A stretch of DNA of 64,000 nucleotides. Source: Crotophaga sulcirostris (lineage: Eukaryota; Chordata; Aves; Cuculiformes; Crotophagidae). Positions 25,801 through 38,900 of the stretch are shown here, in pieces (the stretch's first letter is position 1; the number at the start of each line of letters is the position of its first letter). Below the pieces are notes generated by a model. It was not told the DNA's origin. It worked only from the letters and a program-made list of their open reading frames with translations, and did not search any database. Location: positions 335,124 to 399,123 of the forward strand of contig VYZB01000343.1 in assembly GCA_013397455.1 (NCBI GenBank). The letters run 5' to 3'. The translations under genes and the position numbers were made by a program.

Positions 25801-28800
25801 AAATCTCACTCAAGTTATTTTCACCTCGTGCAGCTTAAAACTGATGGTTGACATTTGGTGGAGACCTACAACACAGAAAATAAATCTCTTCAAAACAAAC
25901 AGGATATTGGTAGATGTGTACCTAAATTTTGTGAGGTGAGAGCTGAAATGTAACAAAGTCTTTCATGTGTCTGATTTTCTGTTATGTTGGTTATTGAGAT
26001 GTCACAAGGCAAAACATGACTGAAATAGTACTGACTTAGACAGTAACAAGTGAGATTTCCTTTGCATCAATGAAAACCACTGTAAAAGGTGCAGGTTGAC
26101 AGTGAGATCAAATTTCTTTTCCGTTCCTGAGAGGTGAATTCTGGGCCCATGGAAGATTGGGTCATGCTCTCCGCCTTCACACGTAATAGGAAGTGGGAAA
26201 ACTTTTGATCATTAGAACTGATTTAACACAGAGGAAGAAGGGGTCAAATAAGGACCTGCCTTCCATTCTAACAGTGCCATAGGAGAGAAAATGGATACAC
26301 TGTGGACAAATTTAGCTCCTCTCCAGTACATATTCAGCTCTGCAGAGGAGTCTTTCCATACAACATCCCCTAATTGCATTTCTGAATTAGAAAAATCTGA
26401 TGGAAAAAGTATGAATGTCTTTGTCTGATCTAGGCACCCGAGATACCTTGGAGAACAATTCATCCCACCTCAAGTGAATTAGATTAATCTTACCTAAAAC
26501 CTACAATTTTTTCTCCATTGACTATGACAGAAACCTAGGCTATTTAGCTTGAATATAGCCGTCTATGTAGCAGATATATAGGATTTCATTGAGAAACCTT
26601 AATTCAATCTGTTCGTAAATTAATTCATTGTAGGTGTCTAGTGCTACCTGAGAAGCCTTGGGGAACACAACCTGACTGGAACATAGCTGCCACAGGACTT
26701 ATGAGAGAGAGGTATCAGATGGGATAGCCTCAGGCATCTCAGTGGTTTACCCCTGGAAACCCATAGGAAAGCGAATGAACTGACGCTCAAGTTCACCTAA
26801 TGTTCTTCTCTGTGTTCTTCAGAAGTGTTTTTCAGTAATTGTAAACACACCACAGAAGAGACTCGTTGCAGACACTCAAGTATGCATGACACTCACATTC
26901 TTTGAGACTCATGTCCAGTGAACGGTACTTTGAATCAAAAATAAGACTTTCCTCTGCCTGATTGGGAGCAGAGCTTCTCATCCCAAATTACCACAAATCA
27001 GGCAAAGCAGGAATCTGAATTTCAGCCTTCCATGTTCCAGGTAGCACCCAAACTGATTATATAGTACCTGGCAATATTACTGACAAAAGCTTCCTCATCT
27101 CCCAGTCTTCTCGTTAAAATCACCATCCTTCCATCAGCCTCATCTAGGCTTCAGCAGAGGGACATGCTTTCATGGTATTTTATTTAGTTGTAGTGTTAAT
27201 AAATAAAATACAAAAATAGAAATGTTGCTCTGACTGGACACTGCATTATGCTTTTCTAACAGTGGCTCAAAAGCTGCCACCTTTATCTTTAGGTAGCAGC
27301 CACTGTACAACAGAGGGGGCACTAATACCTGTGTATACTTGCACACAGCTTTGCCAGGCCAGTTTTCAGATTCAGAGAAATGTTTTTCAGGAATTCATAA
27401 ACACAGTGACTCCTTGTGCCCAATCACATGGTAACTGCAAGAGAAAACCAACAGTAAATGATCCCAGGAAGACACATGGAAACTTTCTTGCCCTGTTATC
27501 TCATATTTTTCTGGAGTATGTCTTGTGCTCCTGTGGGATTTAGTAATAAGACCAATGTTTCAGCCTATAGCATTAAAAGGTCAACAGTGTTGGAGACACA
27601 GAGGAAAAAGAGGGTGTGCCACACCTTTGTCTAACTTTATGGAGAGATTATTTGGCTGAGATATGTTAGAACAGTAATTTATTTGACGAGGACCAAATTC
27701 CACTATACTGCTCTTGATCAGTCTAGCACACTGTGATTTATAGCTTAAATGCTTCTAAAGTATTTTTTCCAGTGCGAATAATGCAAATCTTAGAGCAAGG
27801 AGAATTTGCAAGTGAAACTGTTTATAAGCAAAAATGCACAGATCTAATTTTAGTTATTCAAGACAAGATAAAAATAAAAATGGTCTGGTCTCATTGAAGT
27901 GTAAAGCCAAAGAGTAATAATTTCTGTCTATGGGGAAAGTTTGTACTCTATCCATCAAAAAATACATGGCCCAGTCACCATTAGAGGGAAAAAAATTCTC
28001 TTTCTGTACCGGTGGCATAAACAGCCAGATGAGTATTGTTCTTTTTAACACTGTAACACCTCTTTAGAAATTGAAATTATGAAATGTTTTTGCTCATAAT
28101 GAATATTCTGAGGCTGAACAGTTTTTCCAACTACACCCTCAGAATAATTTTAGGAAAAGAGTAAAAAATATTGTCTTGTCCTAAAATACCTCCTGCTAGA
28201 TCAGTATGATACACTCTTTTAAGACATATTGCAGTACAATAAACTTGTATTTTGCAGAGCACTGTCATTTCAAATCAATGTTGTCTTACTTTGTGATACA
28301 TGAAGTGAAAAGGTAACTTTAGCAAGACAGAAATTTATTTCATCAGTTCAAAGCTAAGTACAGACTTTAGAAAGAAATAAATCTCTTCTTCCTCTTTGCT
28401 TTCTGATGAATACTTGGTCCTTTGTAAACCTTATAACCAGTAAGTCTAGGTGGTTAAAAAACTATGGGTTATAAGTTACTCAATTTGCTTTAAAATGTAA
28501 ACAACCTCTCTGGGAAACCCAAAAGAGAAATACAAAACATGCTTATATTTCCAGTCTCAAAGAAGACACATTTATAGAGACAATGAATTTATGAGGGCAA
28601 CGTCTTACCAAGTCAAGATCTCCTGGCAGAATCACACCAATGTATTAGCATTTGATCTACAACTTTATTTAGTATTTACTTTATATTATTCCATTAATAA
28701 TCTAGCAGAAGTAAATTGGCTTCCAGTAGTACATTACTTGTCTTTTACTGAGACCAGAATCTTCTGAGAGGTAAAATGTTTTTCTCTGAAAGAAAGAAAA

Positions 28801-29068
28801 GATGAAACAGCCTTATTGTTTACCTTCCTGGAGATAAATAATGATTTTCACAGCAGCATTCAGTAGAGAGGTAGTGATGGCTGGCACTTAGAGAAGAAAC
28901 AGGAGCAATTTTTGTCTGAGTAAGGAGTATAAAGTCATTTAGACATTAAAGGTAATTGTCATGGTACTTCCCTTGATAACTGAAAACCATCACTGTGTTT
29001 AATATGCAGGAAAGGAACGAATCCCAAGTGTTATTTAAAATAAATTTTTAGTTATTGATTGCCTTCAG

Positions 29069-29110
29069 AAAAAAAAATAAACAAAAAACCAAAACCAACA
29101 AAAAATCAAA
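29069..29110. repeat. A/C-rich low-complexity tract
   Basis: A runs are interrupted by C or CC (AAACAAAAAACC, AAAACCAACAAAAAATC). It is one of the recurring + strand A/C tracts in this window. Confidence 0.6.
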
Positions 29111-30130
29111 AGCAGGAATGAGCTTGCTGAGCTCACTTACAGTAAGTTGTGTTTTCTTTCCCCTGAGTAGAAGTGTTGTCCATTAAAACAACAGCATAAA
29201 AGTATGCTTTAAGTATTGGCTTGTAGCCAAAACATGGCATCATTCCTGTTGCAGACTGTGTCTTCTGAAGAAGCACTTTTTAAATTGCTATCACTTCTAA
29301 GATCATAAAAATTGAAATTAGACAAAGACTGTGTGACTTTATGTAATATGCTCTGTAGAATTCTTGAATCCTGTCACAGTTAAAAATATTCAGCAAGAGA
29401 GAAATTAGTAGAAAAATATATCTGACTAATGGCTTAGGGAAAATAACAGGCAAAACAGGGAATCACTGCTTTGGGTACCTAAATATCAACAGAGGGATGT
29501 TTTGCAGTTTTCTTCACAGATTCTCATCTTCTGTTTAGTACTGAATGTGAACCTTTATAATCTGGTCTTACTTAACTGACTAACCTTTAGCTCTAGAAGA
29601 GAAGAATGAACATCATAGGAATGGATGCAGCAGGTGAGAGCAAGAGTCAGCTTGGATCAGAGTTCTTCTGCTTGGAGGGCTACAAAGTGCACACCTCACA
29701 CATTGCAGGAATGGGACAAGAATACTTAATCCTTCTCCTGGGTGCTATTTCAGACTCCATCAGCTTCCAGCTCAGGGGATTTCCAGAACCAAACATGGTT
29801 TCTATCTTTTTTTTTTTATTTTCCTGCATAATTTCTTTTTAGTATCTGTCCCATCTTTCCTTGATCCTAGGTAAAATTTTAATATTCATAAGATTTTTTT
29901 CTTAGCAGTTTTCCAGGGTTTGCTACCCACTGCATGAAGAACAAACAACTTATGGACATCTAATTGTTTAAGCCCACTGTATCCTTCTTGCACTATAGAA
30001 ATAATACACAAAATGAAGTAGATTTGCTACAATAGTAAGCGTGGCACGAAGTGATTTGTATTGGTCATAGATCAAATTACTTCTTGGCAGTCTCATATTT
30101 GTCTTCTCTGTAAATTCTCTTTTAATCCCA

Positions 30131-30179
30131 TTAAATATATATATGTGTACATGTATGTATTTGTATGTTGATATATATC
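30131..30179. repeat. TA/TG microsatellite, degenerate
   Basis: Alternating ATATATATATGTGTAC and ATGTATGTAT words extend to ATATATATCC. This is a degenerate purine-pyrimidine alternating repeat. Confidence 0.7.
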
Positions 30180-33004
30180 CGCATTAGAACTAAAAGGAGT
30201 TGGCAAGAAATAGCACTTAAAAGCCCACGTATAGTTTACATAGTGTACTTATACTACATCCATTATTACAACATCATAATAGTGCAAAATGAAATGTGGC
30301 TGTTTACCTTGTCAGTAAAATTATGTGCAGTTCCAAAGTGCATTTTGTTGTCCTCATTAAAAATTTTGAGATGCCATTTGAAAAGAAGTGTGCATAGCAG
30401 TACTATTTTTATTATAAATATTTTTTTCTTCCAAATGTCATTATTCTGTGTTTCTCTTGCTCAAGCTGAGGAAGGATAAAATGACATGAGGACAGCAATC
30501 CAGTGTATGTTGAAGTGCTTCTAATGCTTTTGTTTACTACTCTAAAATGATGAAATTGCAAATGTGAGATTTTAAAAAATCATCCATTTCACTTTTCAAA
30601 CTGATGACTTCTCCATCCTTTTTTGTCCCTGCTCACCTAGTGTCAGCCCAAAGGAGTTCAGTGAGCTGCAATGAATTGCTACAGATCTATGCCTGTATAA
30701 ATGATAGCAGTATCTGCCCCCTGGCTTCATTGACCTTAGGAATCACGGGGGATTACCCATGTTGTTATGTGATGGCTGATGTTTATCTGTGTCAAGTACC
30801 AGTCACAGATGACAAATGCACTGTTCAGCAGTTTGTCAGTGGTCACATTATTCGTTCATACTTCCTCTTTCCAACTTCACTTTGCCTGCTGAAATGAGTT
30901 GACACGAGTTCTGCATACCTTGAGCAGAGCGAACCATTTCTTTCCTTGTGCAAACTCTTTGAAATCAGGTTAGGGTTGACAGAAGATTTTTTCTGCTACG
31001 TTAACTCTCACATTGTGTGATTTCTTTCTTCTGTGCATTGCACTGGCATCGAAACACAACCATTTTCATACTCCCTTTATTCAGACAATCCTTCCATTGG
31101 CTTTTACAGGTTACTCTGGCAAGTCTTGTATCTGACATAATATAACAAGTGGTATTTTATGCTTATATTAAGTATCATCAGTGGATATCATAAAACCAGT
31201 AGAAACAAGTTCTACATTAATATTTAAAGATTTAATGCCTTTTTCATTTCTGTCTACAGTGCTATGTCCAGAAATTGGTCTTGCACATGTGGCTTATGAG
31301 ACAACTTCTGCAAGGATCTTTTTTTCAATAGTGAAATTATCAGCCCAGGATCCTCCTTGGAGGTTTTTCTGACTGCATTAGAGAATGGATTCAATATCAG
31401 AGATGACCAGTGTTTATGCAGCCTATTTTATGAAAAGACAAAATAAAAAAAGCCCTGAATCTATTTCTTGCAGTTCTGGGTTTCTCAGGAGCCAGTATGT
31501 TGCTCCAGCCTGAAGAAATATAATCAACATTTAAATTGAAATGATCCCCCAAAAGATCTCTGTTCCAAGTCTATTTTTAAAACAAACAAAAAAAGCCCAC
31601 ATTTCTGACTTTTATTTCAAATCCAAAACTAAGACAGGTTATTCTCAAGGCTCACAGGTGTATATGGATAAACCAGGAATTAATTCCAAGAGCCCTAACT
31701 CAATAAAAACTAGTACAGTTTGGGGTAAACGCTGCAAAAATACAAAGCTTTAATTTGTTAAAGAAGCAAAAGATCAGGCATAAAACATTATTTAGCATGA
31801 ATCTAACAAATATATGATGATATAGGGGAATCTGCTTGCTGTAGCTGAATTTTTATATACAAGATAAATGCCTTCTTTTTCCAGAGGTATGATCCAAAGT
31901 TCACTGAAGCTAGTAGAGTTTGTATCAGATCATATAAAGAAATATCAAAGCAAAAACAGAAGAAAAGGAGAAATATTTTGCATACCAAAGTATGAGTCTT
32001 AACCAAAAAAATATAACAGGACCTATTTAATTTTGTATTTTTTTCTCCTTCAAATTTCTCTATCCAACTTCATATGCAGACGCGCAATTATCACTTGGGT
32101 GCCTACAATTATACATGTTGTGTTATCTGTCATGTTCAAATGTACATGTCTTCGAGTTGCAGTTTAGTCATGAAAACTTTGACTCAGCAAAATCCTAAAG
32201 CCCTTACGCCTTTGCTTGTTTGCTTGAATTTGGACTTAATCACTTTTCTAATTTAGGACCTCCTTTTGGCATATTTGCCCTGTTATATCTGCTGACATAT
32301 ATTTAAATAGCTGTAGGACAAGCATAATGTGAGTTTGATGCTGTGGTGATGCAGGGCAGGTCAGTTTATATTCACTGACTTTTTTGCAGGGATTAAATGT
32401 TTTGTTACTGTCATTGCAATCTTTACTGATCATTTAGAGTCAATAAGAAGGTCTAAATGCTATCACTGGTACGTAAAGTTTTACCAGGGAGGACCCATCA
32501 GAAAGAAGCCTGCTAAAGTCACAAGAGAATGAATGTCCTCCTCTGCTAGAATAAGCAGTAATAATTATCAATGAGAACAAAAATAGGGGGGGAAAAAAGA
32601 GATTGAATTAGTTACAAGTCATCAAGCTAGAAAATGAAAGTTCCAACAATTTCACTGGAAATTCCTTGACTATGAATATAATATAAAGCAAGACTGTGAG
32701 GAGGAATAAAAGAAAATATAAAATCAGAGAACAGGGATTTAGAATTCCAAAGGTTTTAAAAATGACTTTTCTCTGTCAAAATCCTTAGCCAGTAATACAA
32801 ACACTAGGTAAATTTCCCAAATTCACTTACCTACATAGGAAAATCTGATTAGTGCAGGAAAATTTTATCAACATTTTAGGAGCTCTTCTTCAGCTGCTGG
32901 TCTTAGAAATGTAAGCAGTATCACACAAAAATAGCATGGTTGTTCAATTCCCATGAGCTGGCTAAAATGCATTGAAATTAGAGTCACAAGGTGCTCATTT
33001 TGCT

Positions 33005-33050
33005 AAAAAAAACCCACAAAACCCAGCCACAAAATAAAACCAAAAAACAC
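33005..33050. repeat. A/C-rich low-complexity tract
   Basis: A runs are separated by CCC or CC (AAAACCCACAAAACCC, AAAACCAAAAAAC). It is similar to the tracts at 7.9, 12.6, 22.0, 29.1 and 53.2 kb. Confidence 0.6.
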
Positions 33051-35876
33051 CTATGGTACTCACTATCACTTTTGGACATGTTTTCAATAATTAAAGTTGT
33101 TTTTTATTACTTTTCCAGATATTGGTGGTTGCCTAGAGATCAGTGATCATAATTTCATTACATCAATGTTAGAAGATCATAGTCCCACCTAGCAAGATAC
33201 ACTTGCCGCAACAAAAAAAACTAGTGACCAGTAGCTGAGGGATATTAAATTGGCTAAAACTGCCTACTGTCCGTAACGTGTCTGAGATGAAAGTCTGTAA
33301 ATAGGTCTTTAAATAAATCTTTCCAAGATGCAAATAAAGATACTTCTACTAACTAGCAAAGGGAGATTTAAACAACTAAATTATTCAGACATTCTGCAAA
33401 GGTGTTCACACTGCCCCTACAATTGTCCTTTTAAAGTAGGTAATGAATCTTTACTTAAGCAAAAACCCAGCATCTGGAATGGGCAATAATTATGTCTGCC
33501 TATTTCAAAATATTAAAATCTTTGCTTAGAAACTTCTCTCAGCGTATCTCACAGAAAAGACAATTAAAAAGTTCAAAATTAAGGGGAAAAACAAAGTACA
33601 AGTTTTTATTTTGAAAATTCATATTGTACTATAATGTTTGCACATAAACATAAACTTCTTTACATTATGTGAATCTGCATGCCTGTGATGCTTCAAATAA
33701 AAGTTTTTAATTGCAATTTTCAAAAACTTGTCAGTTAAGTATATGGGGTCATAGTAATCCCCTGGATCCCTTCTGATCAACGCAAGTTCAGAATTTTAAT
33801 CATATTTTGTCAGTTTATTTTTTTCTACAGCTTTTAGTTCCCATTGCTCAAAAGTTGTCTTCCATTTCAAATTATTGTTTTGTAGTCACTAAGTTGTTCA
33901 TATGTAATACACACATGTATCTACAGACTGATAAATTAGTTCTTAGCATTTACGGACCAACACACTGAAATAACTGTGCCAACAGAAGCAAGTACATGTT
34001 TGGGGGTTTGTGTTTTCTTTGTTAAAGGGTAGATCGGCAGCCAAGATACAGGTGTCCTTCTCTAGGAAGTCCTGAAATGGCAGTCTATATCAAACATGGA
34101 GAATGGTCAAAACCCTAAAGCAGGTATTGTTTTCCTTAATTTCTCTGAATAGAGAAAACTCAATGAAATTAAGTGTAAAATTAATGATTTATCTTTCGCA
34201 TAATGAGTTACAAGTTTCCTTTTGATCTGAAAATAAGAACTCCTGGATTTAGCAATTACTGATCAGAAATGCAGATCCACTACATTCTTCTCAGACTGTA
34301 GATGAAAGGTGAAATCATGGTCCATTACATACCATCTGTTTCTTGGTAGAGCTCTCCCATTGCTGCGCAGGAGAAGTTCTGTTTAAAAATGAATGGGCCT
34401 TTAGATCCTGATCAGACATATTTAAGTCTGCAGATTCTGACTGTAACCACATCTGTACACGTTTCAACAGATTTCTGAAGACTTATTTCAGATTTATATC
34501 AACATAAATAAAAGGAATTCTCAGCCTATTAACTCCTAATTTGTTTTAGCCAGTCAAATATTACAAATTTGGCATAATGTCTACATCTACTTCTTTTGAG
34601 GTAAAAAAAGATCTAACATGTGCACATCCTTATTTCCTTATGTCATACACCAGATTCTCATCTGAGGTAGACTGATAAAACTCAACTGAAATCAGAGGAG
34701 CTTGGGTAATTAATGTAACTAAGCATCTGGTTCCTAGTCTCCACCTTCGAAGGATTTTTTTGTGTATTTTTCCCTTTATTGATAATGAGCTGACATTCAT
34801 TTTCTCTGACTTGACAGGTCACAAGCACTCACGTAAATGACTTGTGTGTAAACACATGTGACTGTATACCAGTGCAGAACACTCAGGGTATTTTGCAAGA
34901 GGGAAAGAAAGAGAGCAAGAAAAAACAGGAAGATACTAAAATGCTGGCTGATCTTGTTTAGTGTGATAGTTCTGCTTTTATAGGTATAGTGGGAACTGCC
35001 AGAGTGGCCTGAACAGAATGCAGCTGCTGGCTCTGCACTCCTTGAGCAGCCTCTCCTGCTGCCCTTCAGGCTAGCCAGGTGGCTGTGGATCTTTGTTCGT
35101 ATCTTTGCTGGAGCTCACTGACTCCAGCTTCAGGTGTGGGCCAGTCTTGCAAACCTTCTCGAGAGGCATATATGATTAGCTCTGAGAAACTCTCCAAAGC
35201 AACATCTGAAAAATTATGCCTGCTATAAAAAATTGGTGTTTAAAAGAGAAAGGTGGGGAAAATGGCACAAAACAACAGCAAACCCAAAACAAAACAAGCT
35301 GTTAGGAAAGAAGTGGTTAGGAAAGCTTGGCAGTAATTGTGCAGGTGCAGAGGTTGGGTAGATGCCAGGTCATGCTGATGCCATAGGTTCTGCATTAACA
35401 TTTGTCAGGATTGAGAAGTTTCTGAGGTGTAAAAAAAAAAAAAGGCAATGAGTTTCAAAGTTGAGAGTAAAAATCTTTGTGTAGAGCACTGTCACTGAAA
35501 CTCAATCCTGTCAGAAGGAAATTTGCAGGTTGTAGCCCTTTGTTTTTCATTTGTGTGCTGTGAGAGAGATTAGAAGTATGACTTTTGAGGACAAGAAAGC
35601 AGATATTATATTCTACCAGAGGACTGTCAGAATACTTTGAGGAAATAAGAAATAAAAGAGGCCTAAACCAACCTCCCCTGAAGGCAAGGGAGAAACTCCT
35701 AACTTTGGTGGAATAGGTCTGAGGCCCCAGGGAACTGATAGCAAAGCTATCATGTATTTGCTTTGATAACAGTGGAAAGACACATCTTAGTGACTGAAAA
35801 GTCTGATGTCCCTTACATATCAGCACACAGGGATGTGAATGAGCTTGTAGCTCGGCCTGGACACTGGGCAGGCTGG

Positions 35877-35977
35877 GGCTCCGCAGGGCTGGGACAATGA
35901 GGGCCCCTCATGGGGGCAGGGGCAGCAGGGCAGGGCCTGGCAGCCAGGGCCCGTCTCATTGCCCCAGCTAGGAGCAA
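35877..35977. repeat. GC-rich inverted repeat with G-quadruplex motif in loop
   Basis: The block is strikingly GC-rich within AT-rich DNA. The left arm at 35888-35906 (GCTGGGACAATGAGGGCCC) pairs with the right arm at 35947-35968 (GGGCCC...CTCATTGCCCCAGC), with one mismatch and a 3-base insertion. Weaker pairing (GCTCC/GGAGC) extends outward to about 35877 and 35977. The 40-base loop contains a canonical quadruplex motif on the + strand at 35912-35935, with runs of G5, G4, G3 and G3 separated by 2, 5 and 2 bases. It could be a small non-autonomous insertion, a structured regulatory or transcribed element, or a chance GC-rich patch. I do not recognise it as a named family. Confidence 0.7.
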
Positions 35978-38900
35978 GGCACCAAGTTTCTTACTTCAAA
36001 ACACGTGGTAATTCAAGGGGAAGCAAGGTAGCAACTACCTTGGAGGAGGTAGTTCAGCCATAGGAGATTAAAAAAATAAGTTTATAGTCAGTTTTTTCAC
36101 CAAGACCTAACTACAACAAAGGTCAGTGAAGCATTTCCTTAACTAAAACCTAGTAGTTTTAATTCAGTATGTATTTGATTTGTATTACAATCATAATGTT
36201 GCATGATTATGTAAGATTGTCTTTCTGTTACTTGTCACTCCAGCTTACATGTCTTTCCTGTTTTCTGCCTATTGCAAAGATAATAAATTAGACTGCAATT
36301 CACAGAACAAAACCTCAAAGATATAGTAAAGAACAGCTTGTATCTTTATCTTTGCAATTCAGTCACTTATTTGATAATGTTGTCCAGTTTGTGTAATTAA
36401 CCTTCATTGTATCCAGTAAGGCTCACCATCTTTCCTGGAATGTGAAAACTGAAGTGTAACTTGTCATCTAGGGACCTCCAACAAACGTTACATGATTTCC
36501 ATTCATCAGAGTTATCAATTTACCTTCAGCCATAGGTCATAGTTACAAGACACAAAAGCTAATTGTGTGGTGCTGATGGTTCCAACTTTTTAATGAGGTC
36601 CTGCTATGTCTGTATCTGATATATAATTTGTTTGTTTACTTTTAGTTTAATCTTGCAAGCAGTTACTCAGATATTTATATCACAGTGCATCTACCTTACC
36701 AGTCTTTGAAAAGACATTGAAAAGTCATGGAAAACAAAACAAATCTGATTAGATGTTTCTTGAGTGTTGTATAAATCTCTTTTCAATCAAGGAACCCAGC
36801 AAAAAATGAGTTTGAGTGAGTAGTCTATATCTTAATTCAATTTTCTCCACAATGAAAAGAACAAGATGCATATGTCTTTTGAAGGCTTCCAAGTAATCAG
36901 GAAAATGATAGCTTTGTGTGCAAATAATAGTTTGCAAAATACTCTACTTAAAGTCACTGTTTGAAAGGTGCCTTCAAACAATACTTATTTACCCTAAATG
37001 ATCACATGATTCAAAAGGCTAGTCTCTGTCTTCCAGCCCTAGTCAGCATCAGAAGATGCTACAGAATAACTATACAGAATAATCCTGTAACAAGGGCTTC
37101 TGAGATCACACCATCTTCCATGGAATGCCTCCTCTTCTTATCCGATAACTAATGGTCATTTTGTATCATGAACCATAATCATGGCTCTGATTAGTGAGCA
37201 TTAAATAGGGAAATGCTGAAAGGATGCTTTAACAAATGTTCTCTGGTTTGACTGTATAAAATAGACACAAAAAAAATTCACTTTTCCAAATTTTTCAATT
37301 TAACAATTTTTATTGATACCTCATTGCATGTTGGAAAGGATATTTGATGTATTTTGAAATTCTTTGAGAGATTGAAATACAGACAACATAGCTGTAGCTA
37401 CATTTATTAATCCTGTTCCTGGGAAAACATCTATTTCTATATCCAACACCTCACTTTCTGTGGCAGAAAAGAAATTGTGGTAAACACAGGCTGCTCTTGT
37501 TACTTGGAAAATCACATACCTCTTCCTGATCTCTTACAAGCTGTTAGCTACAGCTGGCCATGATAACAAGCCCTTAAAAATCACAATGCCCTTTAACATC
37601 TAAATTGCCATTGCAACATTCCTACTAAATGCTCAGCATGACTGGTGATGTTTCAGAAGCATGCACACAGCTGGTGCCAAATAAAACAAAAAAGTAGTAA
37701 TTTGTAAAGTTCACGTCCTAGTCCAAATAGTCGGATAAAATGTTCTGCAAGGATTTAATCCTATGAAACAAATGGTTGCAATTAGTTTTTTGGGGGATTA
37801 TTTTTAAATGCTTCCATTTTATTTAGTGCTGTTTTAAATATCTCTTTATTTCTGTATTTAGCTGGACATGTTTCAAAAGTCATTTGTTATGACCCCCTGT
37901 TCTGTGGCAATTCTTTTGTCTAATGCATTAGTGGAATAGCAGTGTCTAAAGTGATGTAAAACAGATCGGTTCAGCCAGCAAGCAAGGCTGCTAAGCGTCA
38001 CTCTAGTGACCCGAAGAAAATTTGCAAAAGAGCAGTACATTCAGTATCTATCTAGAACAAAATGAATGAGAAAACCACACTATTGTGTCCACAACTTTAC
38101 TCTTTCTGTTCGCCTTCCCAAATCTGCTTCAGTATGAATCCTTCTACAGACCGTTTGAACATGCAATGTTTTTAGGGTAGTGGGGTTAAATTGAGTAATA
38201 TGTAAAAGATCATATTTTTAAATTAAAACTGGAAAATTTCTGTTCAACTTATCCACAGCATATTTTGATGATGGGATGATTCATTGCCCAAAGGGCCTGA
38301 ATTGATTCTTGCACTAAAGGAGAGTCCTAATGACCTCAGTTGGACTTTATGAGGGTGCAGGCTACCCAAGGCATGTTCATAACCTTTGTACAATTATAAA
38401 AATCACAATATTTGGGCTGAAGGACCTCTGCTGAAGATACAGCATTCCCATTCCTTTATGTAAGGTTCAGGAACTCACAAGGAAACATTCTCATATTTCT
38501 CTGGCTATTCCCTTACAAAAAATGATAAAAAAGATAGAACTTTCACATTTCCAAATCAAAAAATAGAGAAATATTATAAAAACAAACAAAGAAGAAGGAA
38601 GAAAAACCTTCCAGACTTTTCCAATCCATCACTGAGTAATTAAAAGAAGCAAAACATCATTAAAATAATTATTAGCAGGTTACTTTCAGCAACTGGTTAG
38701 GTAACACATCATTGACATAGCAGTTTTCATAACAAGATTTTACTTCAATAAACATTATGCAGAAACTGCAGACTGTAACAGATTAAAAAGAAAAATGTGT
38801 TTCCATAAATGCTGTGGCATTCTATGGAGGGGTCAAATTTGAACAATCATTCAAAATTGCACACTAATTATTCTACCTTTTACCGATTTGAAAAGATACC

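Larger units (their letters stand above)
22851..35875. other. Long unique AT-rich stretch, no gene recognised
   Basis: No gene or mobile element was recognised. Open frames are under 105 codons except one of 123 codons on the minus strand (35455-35826), which has no motif I know. Simple tracts are T/G-rich at 24595-24620, A/C-rich at 29069-29110, 31579-31600, 33005-33050 and 35268-35298, a TA/TG tract at 30131-30179, and A13 at 35431-35443. Composition rises towards balanced GC near 35.0-35.1 kb, without a recognisable feature. Confidence 0.55.

Noticed and set aside
35455..35826. 123-codon minus-strand frame next to the GC-rich hairpin block
   Set aside because: No recognisable domain, signal peptide or homologue. 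Adjacency to the hairpin is not evidence of a gene.
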